Positions 36,749 through 48,461 of a stretch of 64,000 nucleotides of DNA are shown in pieces. The notes beneath the pieces are model-generated. The model searched no databases. It saw nothing but the letters and a program-made list of their open reading frames with translations, and was not told where the DNA came from. Origin of the DNA: Brachypodium distachyon (lineage: Eukaryota; Streptophyta; Magnoliopsida; Poales; Poaceae); NCBI RefSeq assembly GCF_000005505.3, contig NC_016131.3, forward strand, positions 33,843,001 to 33,907,000, in the 5' to 3' direction. Position numbers and translations under genes: made by a program. The first letter of the stretch is position 1, and each line of letters opens with the position of its first letter.

Positions 36749-37952
36749 ATGGCGAGTTCATCGACATTTGTGGCGGCGGGGAAAGCTTGTGAGGGGCTTG
36801 AGAAAGCTCTCGGGGAGCTTGTGCTCCGAGAGGGGGAACTCGACGATGTGGTGATTGAGGAGGCGGAGGTGGAGAAGATGGCTTTGGAGACTCGCTGGCT
36901 CGCGCTAGCAAGGGTCCATACTTCAAGACCTTTTAGTGTGATGGCTTTTGAAGAGAAGATGCGCAGGATCTGGAGTTTGGCTCAGGAGGCTGTGATTCGG
37001 GAGGCTGGTGACAATCTCTTCCTCGTTAAATTCTCGTGCCTCGGGGATTGGAAGAAGGTGATGTACCAAGGCCCATGGCTGTTTCGTGGGTTTATGGTGG
37101 TGATGGCAGATTATGATGGAAAATCGGACAAATCATCGATTCCTCTCTATCGTTGTGGCGGTTTGGGCACAGATCCATGCGATCCTAGAGCTTTACCAGA
37201 GTCAAGCAGTAGTGGACCAGCTGGCGAGACGGATTGGCAAGGTAATCAGTATGGAGATGAACCCGCCAAAGTATTATGAAGGTGATTACGTGCTTGTTCG
37301 CACGAGCATTGATGTCCGGGAGCCGCTGATACGGGTGGTTCCTCTCAAATTACCGAAGGAGAGGTTGTTGCTGGACGTCAGGTATGAGAAGCTAGGTTTC
37401 TTCTGTGATGTGTGCGGCCTGTTCGGACACAATAAGGACGAGTGCAGAGATGGTGTCCATGAGGACGGGAAGTTGCAGTATGGTAAGTGGCTGCTGGCCA
37501 CGCGCCGTGTGGCACCGACGACCTTCTCTTATGGCCCGCGTGCTCCTTCTGCCGGGCGTGGTGGCTGGGGAGGATGTGGTGGGGGACGAGGACGAGAGAT
37601 GAGCTCGCTAAAACAGTCATCACAAGAGGCTGACTTGGGTATTCCAGAGGAGCTTGATGATACTGCCACCAGCCCGGTTAAAACTATGGATGCAAGCATC
37701 GATGGGAAGGATCCTATGTCTGCCAGGAAGAAACTCGACATGGACATTGATTCATCGAATGGTCAGAACCCATCTGTTGGGTCAGGGGCGGTGAGCTCTA
37801 GTTCTACAGATGGGGATGCTCCACCACCTCCACCGCAGTACACCAAACCTAAGGGAAACAAGAAGTCTAGGCAGGGTGCGTCCCCCTCAAAGGCGCAGAC
37901 AGATTCTGATGGATCGGCGGCCTCCCTTGTGGAGGACCGCCGGAGGCAATGA
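36749..37952 (+). pseudogene. LINE-2 ORF1 (DUF4283 plus CCHC zinc knuckle), one frameshift
   Basis: Same architecture as LINE-1 ORF1 but clearly divergent. TRWLALARVHTSRPFSVMAF and FLVKFSCLGDWKKVM give the DUF4283 domain, FFCDVCGLFGHNKDEC the zinc knuckle (about 37398). A frameshift at about 37150 splits the domain (SIPLYR continues in another frame as VWAQIHAI). The tail is Ser/Asp/Lys-rich and ends RRRQ with a TGA overlapping the ORF2 ATG. Confidence 0.85.
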
Positions 37953-38555
37953 GTACTTTAAGCTGGAATTGTCATGGTATTGGCAACGACGCGACAATTC
38001 GTGAACTCCGCATGTTAGTGCGGAGGTTTGCCCCCTCGGTGCTGTGTTTGTAGGAGACACAAATAGGTAGTACGAGGGCTCAGAATCTTGCTTTTACCCT
38101 AGGTTTTCAAAATAGTTTTGCAGTTAGTTGCAATGGTCGGAGTGGTGGTTTAGCTATGTATTGGAACAATGATTTATCAGTGGAGTTGATTCATTATTCT
38201 CAGTATCACATAGATATGATAGTCAGGCAGGATGGGGCCGATCCTTGGCGACTTACCTGCATTTATGGTGAAGCTAATGTATGGGAACGACATAAGACCT
38301 GGGAGCTCCTCCGTTTCCTCCGGAGTGAGTCTGATCTCCCATGGGTTTGTGTGGGTGACTTTAATGAAGTGGTTAACCAAAACGAGCATTTTGGTGTTGG
38401 TGATCGAGACCCAGCACAGATGAGAGGCTTCCAGGAGGCTGTTGACTTGGGTGGTTTATGTGATCAGGGATTCAATGGCAATGTGTGGACTTTTGAGAAG
38501 AAGGTGCGTGGTGGATCTTTCACTCGAGTACGCTTGGATCGGGCCCTGGCCTCGA

Positions 38556-41500
38556 CTGGCCTGGACATTTTACTCGTTACTCGGAGAGTAGCTCGACTCA
38601 TTTGATACTCGGCTCGTTAGGCTAACGAACAGAGGAGAGTATCTCCTGAAACTCGTTAACACTAACGAGCTTAACGAGTCGAGCTAACGAGTCTCGTGAG
38701 CTGCTCGTTATCTGGCGAAGATCAATCGAACAAAGTCAACAAACCCAATCGCTCGTTACTTCATTAGGCCTAGTTCCCCTCCCGAACAGGCAGCCCAACA
38801 AGCTACGCCAAGCCCACGAGGCCAAGAGTCGTTAGGGCAAAAGCCTACCCTCTGGTTCGTCAACCCGCAGTCCCGCACGGTCGCACAGGGTCACAGGGCA
38901 TGAGCACGGAGTCCTCGCCTCCTCGGTCACCCCAGTCCCCACCGCCACTGCCGTCCCTCCGTCCTTCGGCCGCCGCTGCCGACCCCCGGAGCCGGATCCA
39001 GCCGCAGACCCGCCGTACGTCCGCAGGTAAGCACCCCCGCTCGGCCCCTCCTCCTGCCTCCCTCCTCTCTCTGTCCTCTGGTTCAATCGGGGACTGCCTA
39101 CCTCTGACCTCTCTTTCCCTCCACCTGCAGGCTGCAGCCTCGCAAGTGGCAATGGACTCGGCGAAGAAGAATCCAGGGCAGCGTCCTCCGACGAAGTCTT
39201 CGTCGAACCCGTGGTCGGATTCTCCGTCAACAGCAACAAAGCAACAAAGCCGCCACCACGAGCCCAAGGTACTGGACAACCTGTACCCACACGTCTTCAA
39301 AGACCTAGCTACGTTGATGACCGAGAGGTGCAAGAAGATGCAAATACAATCCATGACCGAGAGGTGCACGACGCTGATGAAGATTCGGTAAGTACTAGTG
39401 TCTTTTGTTCTGTCAAATTGATTATAAATGGAACCATTTGATTGTTGTGCTGTATGGTTGTACCCAATTGGTAGTTATTCATCTCATTGTCTTCCTTTTT
39501 GGTAGTTATTTAAGCACTGAATTATTTGTGTTTAAACTTTACTTTATTAGGATGAATGGATAGAGATTGAAGATGTTGATGAGGCAGAGAACCATGAGAA
39601 CAACGAGATGTCTGATCATTGTCGTGGCGAGGATAACAAAGAAGAAGGTGATGATGTTGTTGATATCACGGAAACTCAGATGTCAAGGACAAAGGTTGCT
39701 GCTGGGAAGAGAAAGAAGAAGAGTGGGGTTGTTGTAGTTGCGAAGAAGAAAACTAGAGTGAAGCGTGCAGAATGTTGGAAGTACTTTAAATTGGTCAAAG
39801 CTGTATCAAAAAGGAAACCAGATGAAGTTGTCCAAAAGGCAAAGTGCTTAGGCTGCTTAAGTTTGTTGTGCTATCAAGGAGGGACAACGAGCTTGAACAG
39901 GCATAGGAATTCATGCTATCAGATCCATAATAAGAAGGCACGAGCACTTCATCAAGGGACCATTGCATTTGATCCAGAAAAGTCAGGTTCCTCTCTCATC
40001 GTTAACCATGAATATGATCATGCTGAATGCAAGATGATCATTGCAAAAATGATAATTGCACATGAATATCCTTTTAGGATGGTAGAACATGCATGGTTCA
40101 ATATACTCATGAGATATATGAATGCATCATATAAATTCATTGGTAGAAAGACCATCCGGAAAGAATGCATGAAGGTTTATCTTTCTGAAAAAGAAATACT
40201 CAAGAAGCAACTTAGATCTGTTGAAAGCATTAGTTTGACATGTGATCTTTGGACTTCAAATCAAAATTTGTGCTACCTAGCCGTGGTTGCCCATTTCATA
40301 GATGACGAGTGGTGCATGCAAAAATGTGTTCTTAATTTTATTGAGCTAGATCCACCACACTCGGGCATTGTTATATCTCAAGCTGTTTTTGAGTGCTGCC
40401 AACAATGGGAAATAGAGGATAAAGTAATCACTATGACTATGGATAATGCATCCTCCAATTATGTAGCTGCTGTTAATTTGGTGGGCAAGTTTGCCGCTAG
40501 GAGCTCACCTAATTTCGTGCCTGAGTATTTCCATGTCTGTTGTTGTGCACATATCATCAATCTGATAGTCAATGATGGGATAGCACCTCTTGAACCTTTG
40601 ATTTTCAAACTTAGAGAGACTGTGAAGTACTTGAAGAAGTCACCATCTCGCATGCATAGAATCGTGGGTATTTGCAAGTCCCTTAACATTCCAATTGGAA
40701 GAGGGTTATGCCTAGATGTTGCAACAAGATGGGGCTCTACAAACAGAATGCTAGTTGCTCTCAAACAATATAGGCCAGCTTTGAATGAGTATGCTCTAGT
40801 GGATTCTACCTATGCATGGAACTCTAGTAATCGCGATTGGAATTTATTTAGCACTATTCAGCCCATATTGAATTCATTTGCTGAAGTGACCACAGTTTTA
40901 TCTGGATCAAATTACCCCACCGCCAACATCTTTTATCCATACATATTAGATGTTAAGATTGCTGTGAACACACATGCTGTTCGATCACAGGATGAGGGCT
41001 TGAGAGCAATGGGTAAAGCCATGCATGATAAATTTGACAAGTATTGGGACATTAGCTATGCAGAAGAGTAATTATATGACAATGGGAGAGATAGAAGAAA
41101 GAAGAAGAACAACGTGATGGTGAATGCTTGCATTCTTGATCCTCGGTTCAAGTTAAGGCTTGTGGAGTATTGTTTTAAAGAGTTGTATGGAGAGAATAAA
41201 GGATCACATGAGGCAGAAGACATAAAAATAGAATTCTCTGCTCTTTTTTCCAAATATGAGATGCAACATCGAGAGAAAAATGGTGAGAGCAATGAGACTA
41301 GACAAAGTGCAAGTTCTAGTAGGTCAACTACTACTATGTCTACACTCTCTAGTGGGTTTAAGTCATTCCTGGCCGAGACAAATGCAAACCCAAGCAAATC
41401 TGAACTGACAAGCTATCTAGAGGACAAAAATCATCCCATTGAGGATACTAATTTCAAAGTTCTTGATTGGTAAAAGCTCAATGCTCACAGGTTTCCTATA

Positions 41501-42144
41501 GTTGCAAAAATGGCAAGAAACTTCTTGACTATACCGGCAACAAGTGTGTCTTCGGAGTCCACATTCTCTACATGAGGTAGAGTTCTAGATGACTACCGCA
41601 GCTCACTTCGCCCTAGTATGGTTGAGGCACTGGTTTGTGCTTCTAGTTTCATTAAAGGTTCAAAAATTAATATGATGAAGCCTACAACAGTTGAAGTAAG
41701 TTTACTTGCTGCTATTTTCGTTCATTGCACTTGTACAAATTTAATTATTTTGTGCATACTAAAATAGCTGAACTCTTGGTAGGAAGAAGACAGTGACGAT
41801 GATGTGGAGGTCATACCATTCCTGGACTTGAGCGTTATTTGAGTGATGGAGACATGGAGTCATGGACAGTTCTTTTGCTTTGTGGATTTGCTGGAGAGCC
41901 TGGAGTGGTGGCTCTTGTTAATCTGTTATGATTTATTATGTAATGTTGTACAAATGTTTTGTTTGTCATTTTTTCTGCATACATGCTGCCCATTTTTTAC
42001 GCCGCTAACGAGCTTAACGAGCGCCCGACGAGCGCTCGCGAGCATTAGACGAACCGAGCCGAACAGGCTTTGATGTTCGTTAAGGTTAACGAGCTTAACG
42101 AGCCGAGCTCTTAACGAGTCGAGCATGCTCGTTAGCCAGGCCTG
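38556..42144 (+). mobile_element. hAT DNA transposon inserted in LINE-2 ORF2
   Basis: The left end CTGGCCTGG and the reverse complement of the right end, CAGGCCTGGCTAACGAGC, are imperfect TIRs. A CCTCGA direct repeat sits exactly outside both (38550-38555, 42145-42150); the hAT norm is 8 bp, so two bases may have drifted. Subterminal zones are packed with AACGAG/CTCGTTA motifs, typical transposase binding repeats. The element is 3.6 kb and carries a transposase gene with three stops. Confidence 0.85.
38900..41842 (+). pseudogene. hAT transposase with BED zinc finger, three in-frame stops
   Basis: The main exon runs from 39553 (acceptor AG at 39551-39552) to 41695, then an intron and a last exon 41783-41842 ending LDLSVI. 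A leader exon from ATG 38900 to a GTAAGT donor near 39387 is likely. Visible parts: basic nuclear-localisation-like KRKKK; a BED-type finger with CLGCLSLLCYQGGTTSLNRHRNSC; SISLTCDLWTSNQNLCYLAV and WEIEDKVITMTMDNASSN of the catalytic core; C-terminal dimerisation region ARNFLTIPATSVSSESTFST and SLRPSMVEALVCASSFIK. Stops at 41069 (TAA), 41471 (TAA) and 41573 (TGA) lie in one continuous frame. The core is otherwise well kept, so inactivation looks fairly recent. Confidence 0.85.
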
Positions 42145-45100
42145 CCTCGAGGTCATGGTGGGCCAGATATCCTTTTGCTGCAGTTTTCCATCTTACGGCC
42201 GCAAAATCGGATCACTGTCCAGTTCTTATTCGCATGTCAGAACCTGCGCATGCCAGCAGGGAAAGGCGTGCCCGATCGTTCCGATATGAGAAGATGTGGG
42301 AAACGCATGAAAACTTCCAGGCTTTTGTTGGAGAGAAGTGGAAACAGATCGGCGGTGGATCTACGATGAGAGACCTGCAAAGCAAACTGCACGCAGTTGG
42401 CGAGATCCTGGCCGCGTGGAATGATGAGGTTTTTGGTAGTGTCCGGAATAAAACTAAAGAATTGCTATCTGAACTTGAGAGGCTTCGGGCGCTCCCTGAC
42501 CGGATCGGGCCGTCGGAGGCTGAGTAGCAAATTGTTGCGAAGCTCACAGAATGGAATGAAAGGGAAGAAATTATGTGGCGGCAAAGATCTCGAGTACAGT
42601 GGCTGGCCGAGGGCGATAAGAACATGAGATTTTTTCACCAGAAAGCAAGTGGTCGTAGGAAGAAGAATCGTATTGAACGACCGTGCTTGCCCGCTGGTAG
42701 CGTTACCGAAGATTTTCAGGTAATGGCGGAACACACTGAATCCTTTTACGGCCGTGATCTGTATCGCTCGGAGGGTGTTTCAGGCATGGAGGAAGTACTT
42801 GCTTGCGTCCTGACAAAGGTTACAGCTGCAATGCGGGAACGCCTGGATCGGCCGTTCCTTGCTGAGGAGGTGAAAAAGGCCATGTTCCAGATGTTTCCGA
42901 CCAAAGCACCGGAACCGGACGGATTCCTGGCGCACTTCTTTCAGCGACAATGGGATCTTTGTGGTGAGGAGGTCACGTCAGCAGTACTCAGTGTTCTGAA
43001 TGGGACCGAGGAGGCTTATGAAATGAATCACACTTTTTTTGTGTAATGTCGTGCTTAAAATTGTGTTGAAGGTCCAAGCTAATAGGTTAAAAGAGATTTT
43101 GTCCGAGATCATATCGGAGGAACAGTCGGCTTTTGTCTCGGGGCGGCTGATTACAGATAACATAATCACGGCGTATGAATGTCTACATTTTATGAAAAAG
43201 AAGCGAGGGAGGTCGTCCCAATTTTGTGCTCTCAAGTTGGATATGATGAAAGCTTATGATCGGGTTGAGTGGTCTTATTTGCGAGCAATAATGTTGAAGC
43301 TGGGATTTAGTGCACAATGGGTTTTCTCAATTATGAAGGTTGTCACCTCAGTGTCTCTCTCGGTGTGGTTTAATGGTGAGCGTACAGGAGTTTTCCAGCC
43401 AAGCAGGGGTATCCGTCAAGGTGACCCAATTTCGCCATACCTGTTATTGTTAGCAGGTGAAGGTCTATCTTGCCTGTTAAGGAGCAGGGGGAGTTCGGAA
43501 AATTTGTCGGGCATCATTGTGGCGCCCACAGCACCCCCGGTCAATCACCTTTTATTTGCATATGACAGCTTGCTTTTCGCAAAAGCTAGTATGGAGGGAT
43601 CGACAGAGTTGACTCATGCTATTGAGACCTATTGCAATGCTTCGGGGCAGCGGGTTAATCGTCAGAAAAGCTCAATTCACTTCAGCAAGGGATGCCCGGA
43701 AGAGGTTAGACAAGCCATGATGGAGGTGCTTAGTGTGCCAAATGAATCTCTTAATGCTAAATACTTGGGCATGCCGACTGACGTGGGCAACTCAAAAAAC
43801 GGTGCTTTTAAATACCTGAGTGATCGGGTGTGGGGAAAGGTTCAAGGGTGGATGGAACAGACTCTTTCGGCAGGTGGTAAGGAAGTCTTAATCAAATCTG
43901 TTGCTCAGGCAGTCCCAACTTACTCTATGGCTCGCTTTAAACTCCCAAGGGGTCTGTGTTTGAAGATCAATGCTATGATTCGGAGCTTCTGGTGGGGGAG
44001 TAAGCGAGGGAAGAGAAAGACTCACTGGGTTTCGTGGGAAACGATGACCATGCCCAAGTACATGGGAGGGCTTGGGTTCCGCGACATCGAGCTCTTTAAT
44101 CTGGCACTGCTGGCATGTCAAGCATGGCGTATTCTGATAAGTCCTACTACCCTAAGTGCTCGTATCCTGAAGGCTGTGTACTTTCCCCAGGGCACGATGA
44201 TGAGTGCTAGTCTTGGAGATCACCCGTCTCAAATCTGGCGTGCAATTGTAGAGGGACGGGTGCTCTAGCTTGGCGCGATCAGGAGAATCGGTAATGGAAC
44301 TCTACCTCGGTATGGCATCAGAACTGGATCCCAAGAGATGAACGGCTGCGGCCGTATGTTGCGCTGAGGCCGGATGATACTCCCTCTAGGGTTTCGGAAC
44401 TGATCAATCATTCCATGGGCTGCTGGGATGTGAGTAAACTCAATCTTCACTTCCTACCGATGGATGTTCAGGCGATTAGAGCTTTCCGATTAGCACTGCC
44501 AATTTTGGTGACTTTTGGGCCTGGCATTTTGAGAAGTCGGGTGTGTTCAGTGTCCGCTCCTGCTATAGAATGTTGGTCACAACCAAAAAGGTACGGGAAG
44601 ATTGGCTTGAGAATCGCCCGGTGTCTAGCTCTCTTACCACCAAAAAATCTTGGGTGAAGCTATGGAAAACTAAGGTGCCATCGAAGCTCCGCTCGTTTGC
44701 TTGGTGACTTGCGCAGCATTCCTTGCCCACAGGTGATGTTCTCAATCACAGGAACATGGCGAAAACCAAGGTTTGTTCTATCTGTCGGGTTGCCGAGGAT
44801 TCCTAGCGCCATTCTCTCCTTGACTGTCCGATGTCCCGGTGTGTTTGGGCATTATCGGATGAGCAGCTTGTGGAGCATGTCTGTGCGTCTTCCTGTCCAG
44901 ATGTGCGTGAATGGATTTTCCATCTCATTGATACAACTTCCCATTCTGAATTCACGGAGATCCTACTGACCTTGTGGGCTATCTGGTCTGCGCGGAGGAA
45001 GGCTATTCACGAGTCGATATTCCAGAGTCCCGTGACGATTCATGGCTTTGTGGTTAAGCTCTTGGCAGAACTTCAGGTGGTGCAGGCCCAACCACGAGTG

Positions 45101-45799
45101 CATGGGCAACCGACGCCGCTGGCTATGGCATCGCGCTGGATCCCACCGCCAGCAGGGATGGTGAAGATAAATGTTGATGGTGGAATCGCTAAGACGAAGG
45201 ACAAGGGTGCGGCCTCGGCTGTATGCCGTGACGAGCATGGTCTCTATTTGGGTTCATCGGCAAGGGTTTTTGGTCATCTCACGGATCCACCGACGCTAGA
45301 AGCACTGGCCTGTTGCGAAGCTCTAGCTTTGGCCGAAGACTTGAACCTCCATAGAGTGTGCATTGCCTCCGATGCACAGGTGGTAATCAAGGGGCTCCTG
45401 GAGGGCACCTGTTGCAGTTATAGCTCCATCCTTCGTGAAGTTGCTACCCGCAGCAAGGCTTTTCTCGATGTTGTTTTTGTTTGCGGAAGCAGAGACTCTA
45501 ATAGAGATGCCCATAATCTTGTTAAAAGTGATGCGTCGCTCGAAGACGGCCAATTCACTTGGCTTATCCAGCCTTGGGATGACTGTGGTGTAACAATGTC
45601 TATTGATTAATAAAGGCCGGTCTTTCGCTCAAAAAAAAACCCAGAGATATCCTAAATAAAAGTCCAAATAAATTTCGTAATCCAGTTCTAAAAAAAAGAA
45701 GAAGATAAATTTTGTTTTCCCTCTAAAAACATTAAACAAATCCTCTCAAATAAAGAAGAAGCTGAATTTCGTCTCCGCACATTGTCATTGGCGTAGCTA

Positions 45800-45912
45800 C
45801 TCTGGTTTTTTCTCTCCTTTTGGTGATGCTGATGCTGATGCTTTGCTTGGCTGTGGTATAGTTTTTTCTCTCCTTTTGGTGATGCTGATGCCTTGCTGGG
45901 CAGTGCTACACC
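45800..45912. repeat. Short tandem repeat (about 58-bp unit) in unit A
   Basis: GTTTTTTCTCTCCTTTTGGTG is followed by GATGCTGATG repeats and GCTTGGCTGTG/GCTGGGCAGTG, twice. The same pair is at 48687-48790 in unit B. Confidence 0.75.
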
Positions 45913-46195
45913 ATTTCTATTGTCTATCATCTTTTCCATTTTATTGTTTGTTAAACATACTTTACCTACTTCCCTCTATTCTAAAATAATTTGAGCACAA
46001 AACAGTGGTGCCACACACCGAGCCTAAACTTGGCATTGCAAAAATATTGTTCAGAATCGTGTAAATCTTACGTCCCCCAAACTCGCGCGAATGCACATGT
46101 ACGGTTGGCGACTAGTAAATAATCGGATTATTTCTCTGTCTTAGATACCCCCAACAAAAGAAACTAGAGATCACGAAATGCTCAGTTCATGATTC

Positions 46196-46635
46196 CTAAA
46201 CACATGTATTAGCGTCGCAGTCGCAGGAGATGCTCTTAGCAGGCGCGCAGCCACCCCCGGGGGTGCACACGCTCTCCATGCAGCACTTCATCGTTTGGCA
46301 GATGACCGGCGAGCAGCAGGTGCACCGGTCACAGTTCCTCAGCGTGGTGCTTCCGGCGGTAGGGAACACACTCCGCAGCAGCTCATCCAACGGCCGCTGC
46401 CCGGGCACGAACTTCTCCCCATGGTAGGCCACGCTTCTACCTGCATGCATATATAAATTTGCCATAAACATATCATCTAAAAGATTTGGATACATATTTT
46501 GGTTAAGGGGTAAAAAATTACTTATGATTTCTGAAAATGAAGAACCAATAAGTTAAACGTACCTTGGGTTATGAGCGTGGTGTATAGCAGGGACAGGAGC
46601 GCAACTGTGAGGAAGATGTTGGTATGTTTGGCCAT
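46196..46635 (-). CDS. Secreted cysteine-rich peptide, copy A, 2 exons
   Basis: Exons 46635-46563 and 46440-46196 on the minus strand, spliced G|GT in phase, give 105 aa. Residues 1-24 (MAKHTNIFLTVALLSLLYTT then LITQ) are a hydrophobic signal peptide. The mature part is acidic to neutral for about 45 residues, then has 12 cysteines in the last 47, starting NCDRCTCCSPVICQTMKCC and ending CDCDANTCV. The even number of cysteines suggests six disulphides in a secreted peptide. I do not recognise the family. Grass MEG-like, thionin-like and Bowman-Birk-like peptides share general features, but the spacing matches none I can name. The chosen ATG at 46635 is the one that starts the signal peptide; the longer upstream frame adds no conserved sequence. 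No damage is seen. Confidence 0.8.
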
Positions 46636-46753
46636 GGTGGTAATCACACAAAGAAATAGGTCGGCTACTATGGTCTCACTCAGTGGAGCGCACTTTTTCT
46701 TCGAAACCGAGACGAAGGATGCGAGCAACATGAAACGATTTGGTGACGGAGGC

Positions 46754-46765
46754 AATTTATGCATG
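46754..46765 (-). promoter_or_regulatory. TATA-like box with overlapping RY motif, copy A
   Basis: The minus strand reads TTCATGCATAAATT about 120 bp upstream of the ATG: a CATGCA RY-type core fused to ATAAAT. RY motifs are known from seed-specific plant promoters, so seed expression is a possibility, not shown. Copy B has the same arrangement at 49731-49742. Confidence 0.4.
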
Positions 46766-47160
46766 AAGGCGGCACTTGTGTGAGGAATCCGCCAATTTCG
46801 TCAAATTGACAAGTAAATGCATTGAAACCATGCCCTGTAATGGACATGATATTTTGCTGGTGGTAACTTCCGCTTTGTGCGCATTTTATGGTATGGAAGA
46901 TTAAATGCATTGAAACCATGCTTGTAAATGGAAATTATGCCGGGGTTATCAATTCCGTTTTATGCATGCATTTGAAACTCCTCATCGTATGTGAAGCAGT
47001 TAAGTTTACCTTTAATTAGCGCGAGTAGATAAACATGTTTTTTTTATATCTGATAAACATGATTCCTACTATATTTTAGGAGTTACTACCTCCGTCCAAC
47101 AATTGTAGACATACTAGTCTTCCTTTGACCAAGGCTTTGATCAAAATTTACTTCCTAAAA

Positions 47161-47278
47161 TACTTCCTCCGTCCCATGTTAAGTTACTTTCTATTACATG
47201 TATGTAGACGCTTTTTAGGCATATGTACATTCATAATTTGGCAAATTTGAGTCACTTAATATGGGACGGAGGGAGTAT
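47161..47278. mobile_element. Stowaway-like MITE in unit A
   Basis: Starts TACTTCCTCCGTCCCATGTT and ends AATATGGGACGGAGGGAGTA; the arms are inverted repeats. The unit B counterpart is at about 50167-50292 with changes, so insertion came before the duplication. Confidence 0.85.
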
Positions 47279-48331
47279 ATTACAAAACATGTTTATTTAT
47301 TCGTAACTTTGGTTTAAAAAAAGTTAGTACAATAATTTAGTTGGTAAAGTATCCAGTGCAAACTCACGTGTACCATTGGATCTAAAATGTTAAAATCTCT
47401 AACTACGGTCAACATAGGTTCAAATGAGTTTAGCGAGTTAAACCGGGTTGAACCAGACACGTCGGGCTGAGGTGGACAAAGTGGGGCCTATGTGAGGGGC
47501 TAGCTCGCAAGACTGGCAACATTTTTTTACACAAATCCTCTTTGGATTAGTATTCTCTTCAGTTCGTGGTCCACCCAGAACAATATCCTCACGCGTGGCT
47601 CCGTGAAACCAAGTTCCCCATTGGAGGTGACTGTTCAAGCCAGAACAACAACTCCTGCACCACGACCTGCTTCCCCACGACCACCTCGCCATGCTCATGG
47701 TCGAGGTAGCCAACCAACACCTGCCGTTACGGTCGCCAGTCGCCACAGAGTCCGCCACATGGGCCGCCATCCTGAGATATCCAAAAGGCCAACCTCACCC
47801 AACAAAGATAGGGAGCCGCAAGCATGCAACCGGCCACTCCACGTTGCCATGTCCAAGCTTTTTACACGGTAGGAGAAACGAAAACAACTTATTTCTCTCT
47901 TAGCGGGGGCAAAAAGTGATACTTTTATGAAAGAAATTACATATGACTCCATACTTAGAAGTGAATGTTTTAGGGCTCTTTTACTAATAGGGCTATGGAG
48001 GATTTTTAATTCTTAGGAATTTATCCTGCGTCTACATGAGTTGTTGCTTTAGAGGAAAAAAAATATGATTATGTTTTCTTAAGATTTGTTTGCATTGGAT
48101 TTGATAGAAACATCTAAGTTTAGTCAGCCAACTGGATTTTAATGTTTTTTTTCTGTGCATAATTCAAACATCGATCTCAGCTTTATACTAGTATGGCATG
48201 GCGCTCGTCCTACATCTTCTTTATCTCCAGGCTTTGTAAACCCTGTTGGTCAAAGATACACTTGACATCTTGAGATGTACCTATGTAGGAGTACTTATTT
48301 TTCATGAGATAGATCCCCTGACATGCTATGA

Positions 48332-48461
48332 AGTAGCATGGAATCACTGACATGTGAATATCTTTGTTATTTGTGTTTGTCCTTGTATCGGTTTTTCGTA
48401 ATTTCTCTCTTGAATCAATAAAGTCAGATTGGTTTTCTAAAAAAAAAGAAAAAACACGCGT
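48332..48461. other. Spacer between duplication units
   Basis: About 130 bp not shared with unit B. It ends AATAAAGTCAGATTGG and an A-rich run (48439-48453), so it may be the 3' tail of an old retroposon or transcript. Confidence 0.45.

Larger units (their letters stand above)
37949..45610 (+). pseudogene. LINE-2 ORF2, broken and interrupted by hAT element
   Basis: The ORF2 start MSTLSWNCHGIGN leads into the endonuclease, with an in-frame TAG at 38051 where ETQ is normally preceded by Gln. VCVGDFNEVV is visible. The hAT element interrupts after LDRALAS (38555); the frame resumes at 42145 with SWWARYPFAAVFHLTAAKSDHC. RT follows, but an internal deletion near 43030 removes the block before CNVVLK, and the FADD box reads FAYD at 43555-43566, losing a catalytic Asp. 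The zf-RVT part (44450-44830) is broken. The RNase-H domain (KINVDGGIAKTKDKG) runs to the stop at 45608-45610. Confidence 0.88.
30966..45656 (+). mobile_element. LINE-2 (L1-type), with LINE-1 and a hAT element nested inside
   Basis: Bounded by a target duplication: CTAGAGATATCCTAAA at 30966-30981 and CCAGAGATATCCTAAA at 45641-45656. The element starts at about 30982 and ends in an A run at 45631-45639. Removing the two nested insertions leaves about 5.7 kb, normal for a plant L1. It carries ORF1 and ORF2 (below). The duplicate unit B holds the same site unoccupied at 48543-48558. Confidence 0.85.
45657..48331. repeat. Duplication unit A, right part
   Basis: Matches 48556-50559 plus 56742-57519 in unit B in the same order: a CTCCTTTTGGTGATGCTGATG minisatellite, the cysteine-rich peptide gene, a Stowaway-like MITE, and a tail through ACATGCTATGA. 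Small indels separate the copies. Confidence 0.9.

Noticed and set aside
39608..41842. Domesticated hAT gene serving the host
   Set aside because: Three in-frame stops, TIR-like ends and flanking direct repeats point to a recently dead transposon.
31204..45610. DUF4283, reverse-transcriptase and RNase-H frames as host genes
   Set aside because: They lie in order within two LINEs that have target duplications and A tails.
46196..46440. Bowman-Birk inhibitor identity for the cysteine-rich peptides
   Set aside because: The CDRCTC start is suggestive, but the reactive-loop pattern (CTxSxPPxC) is absent and the Cys spacing downstream differs.
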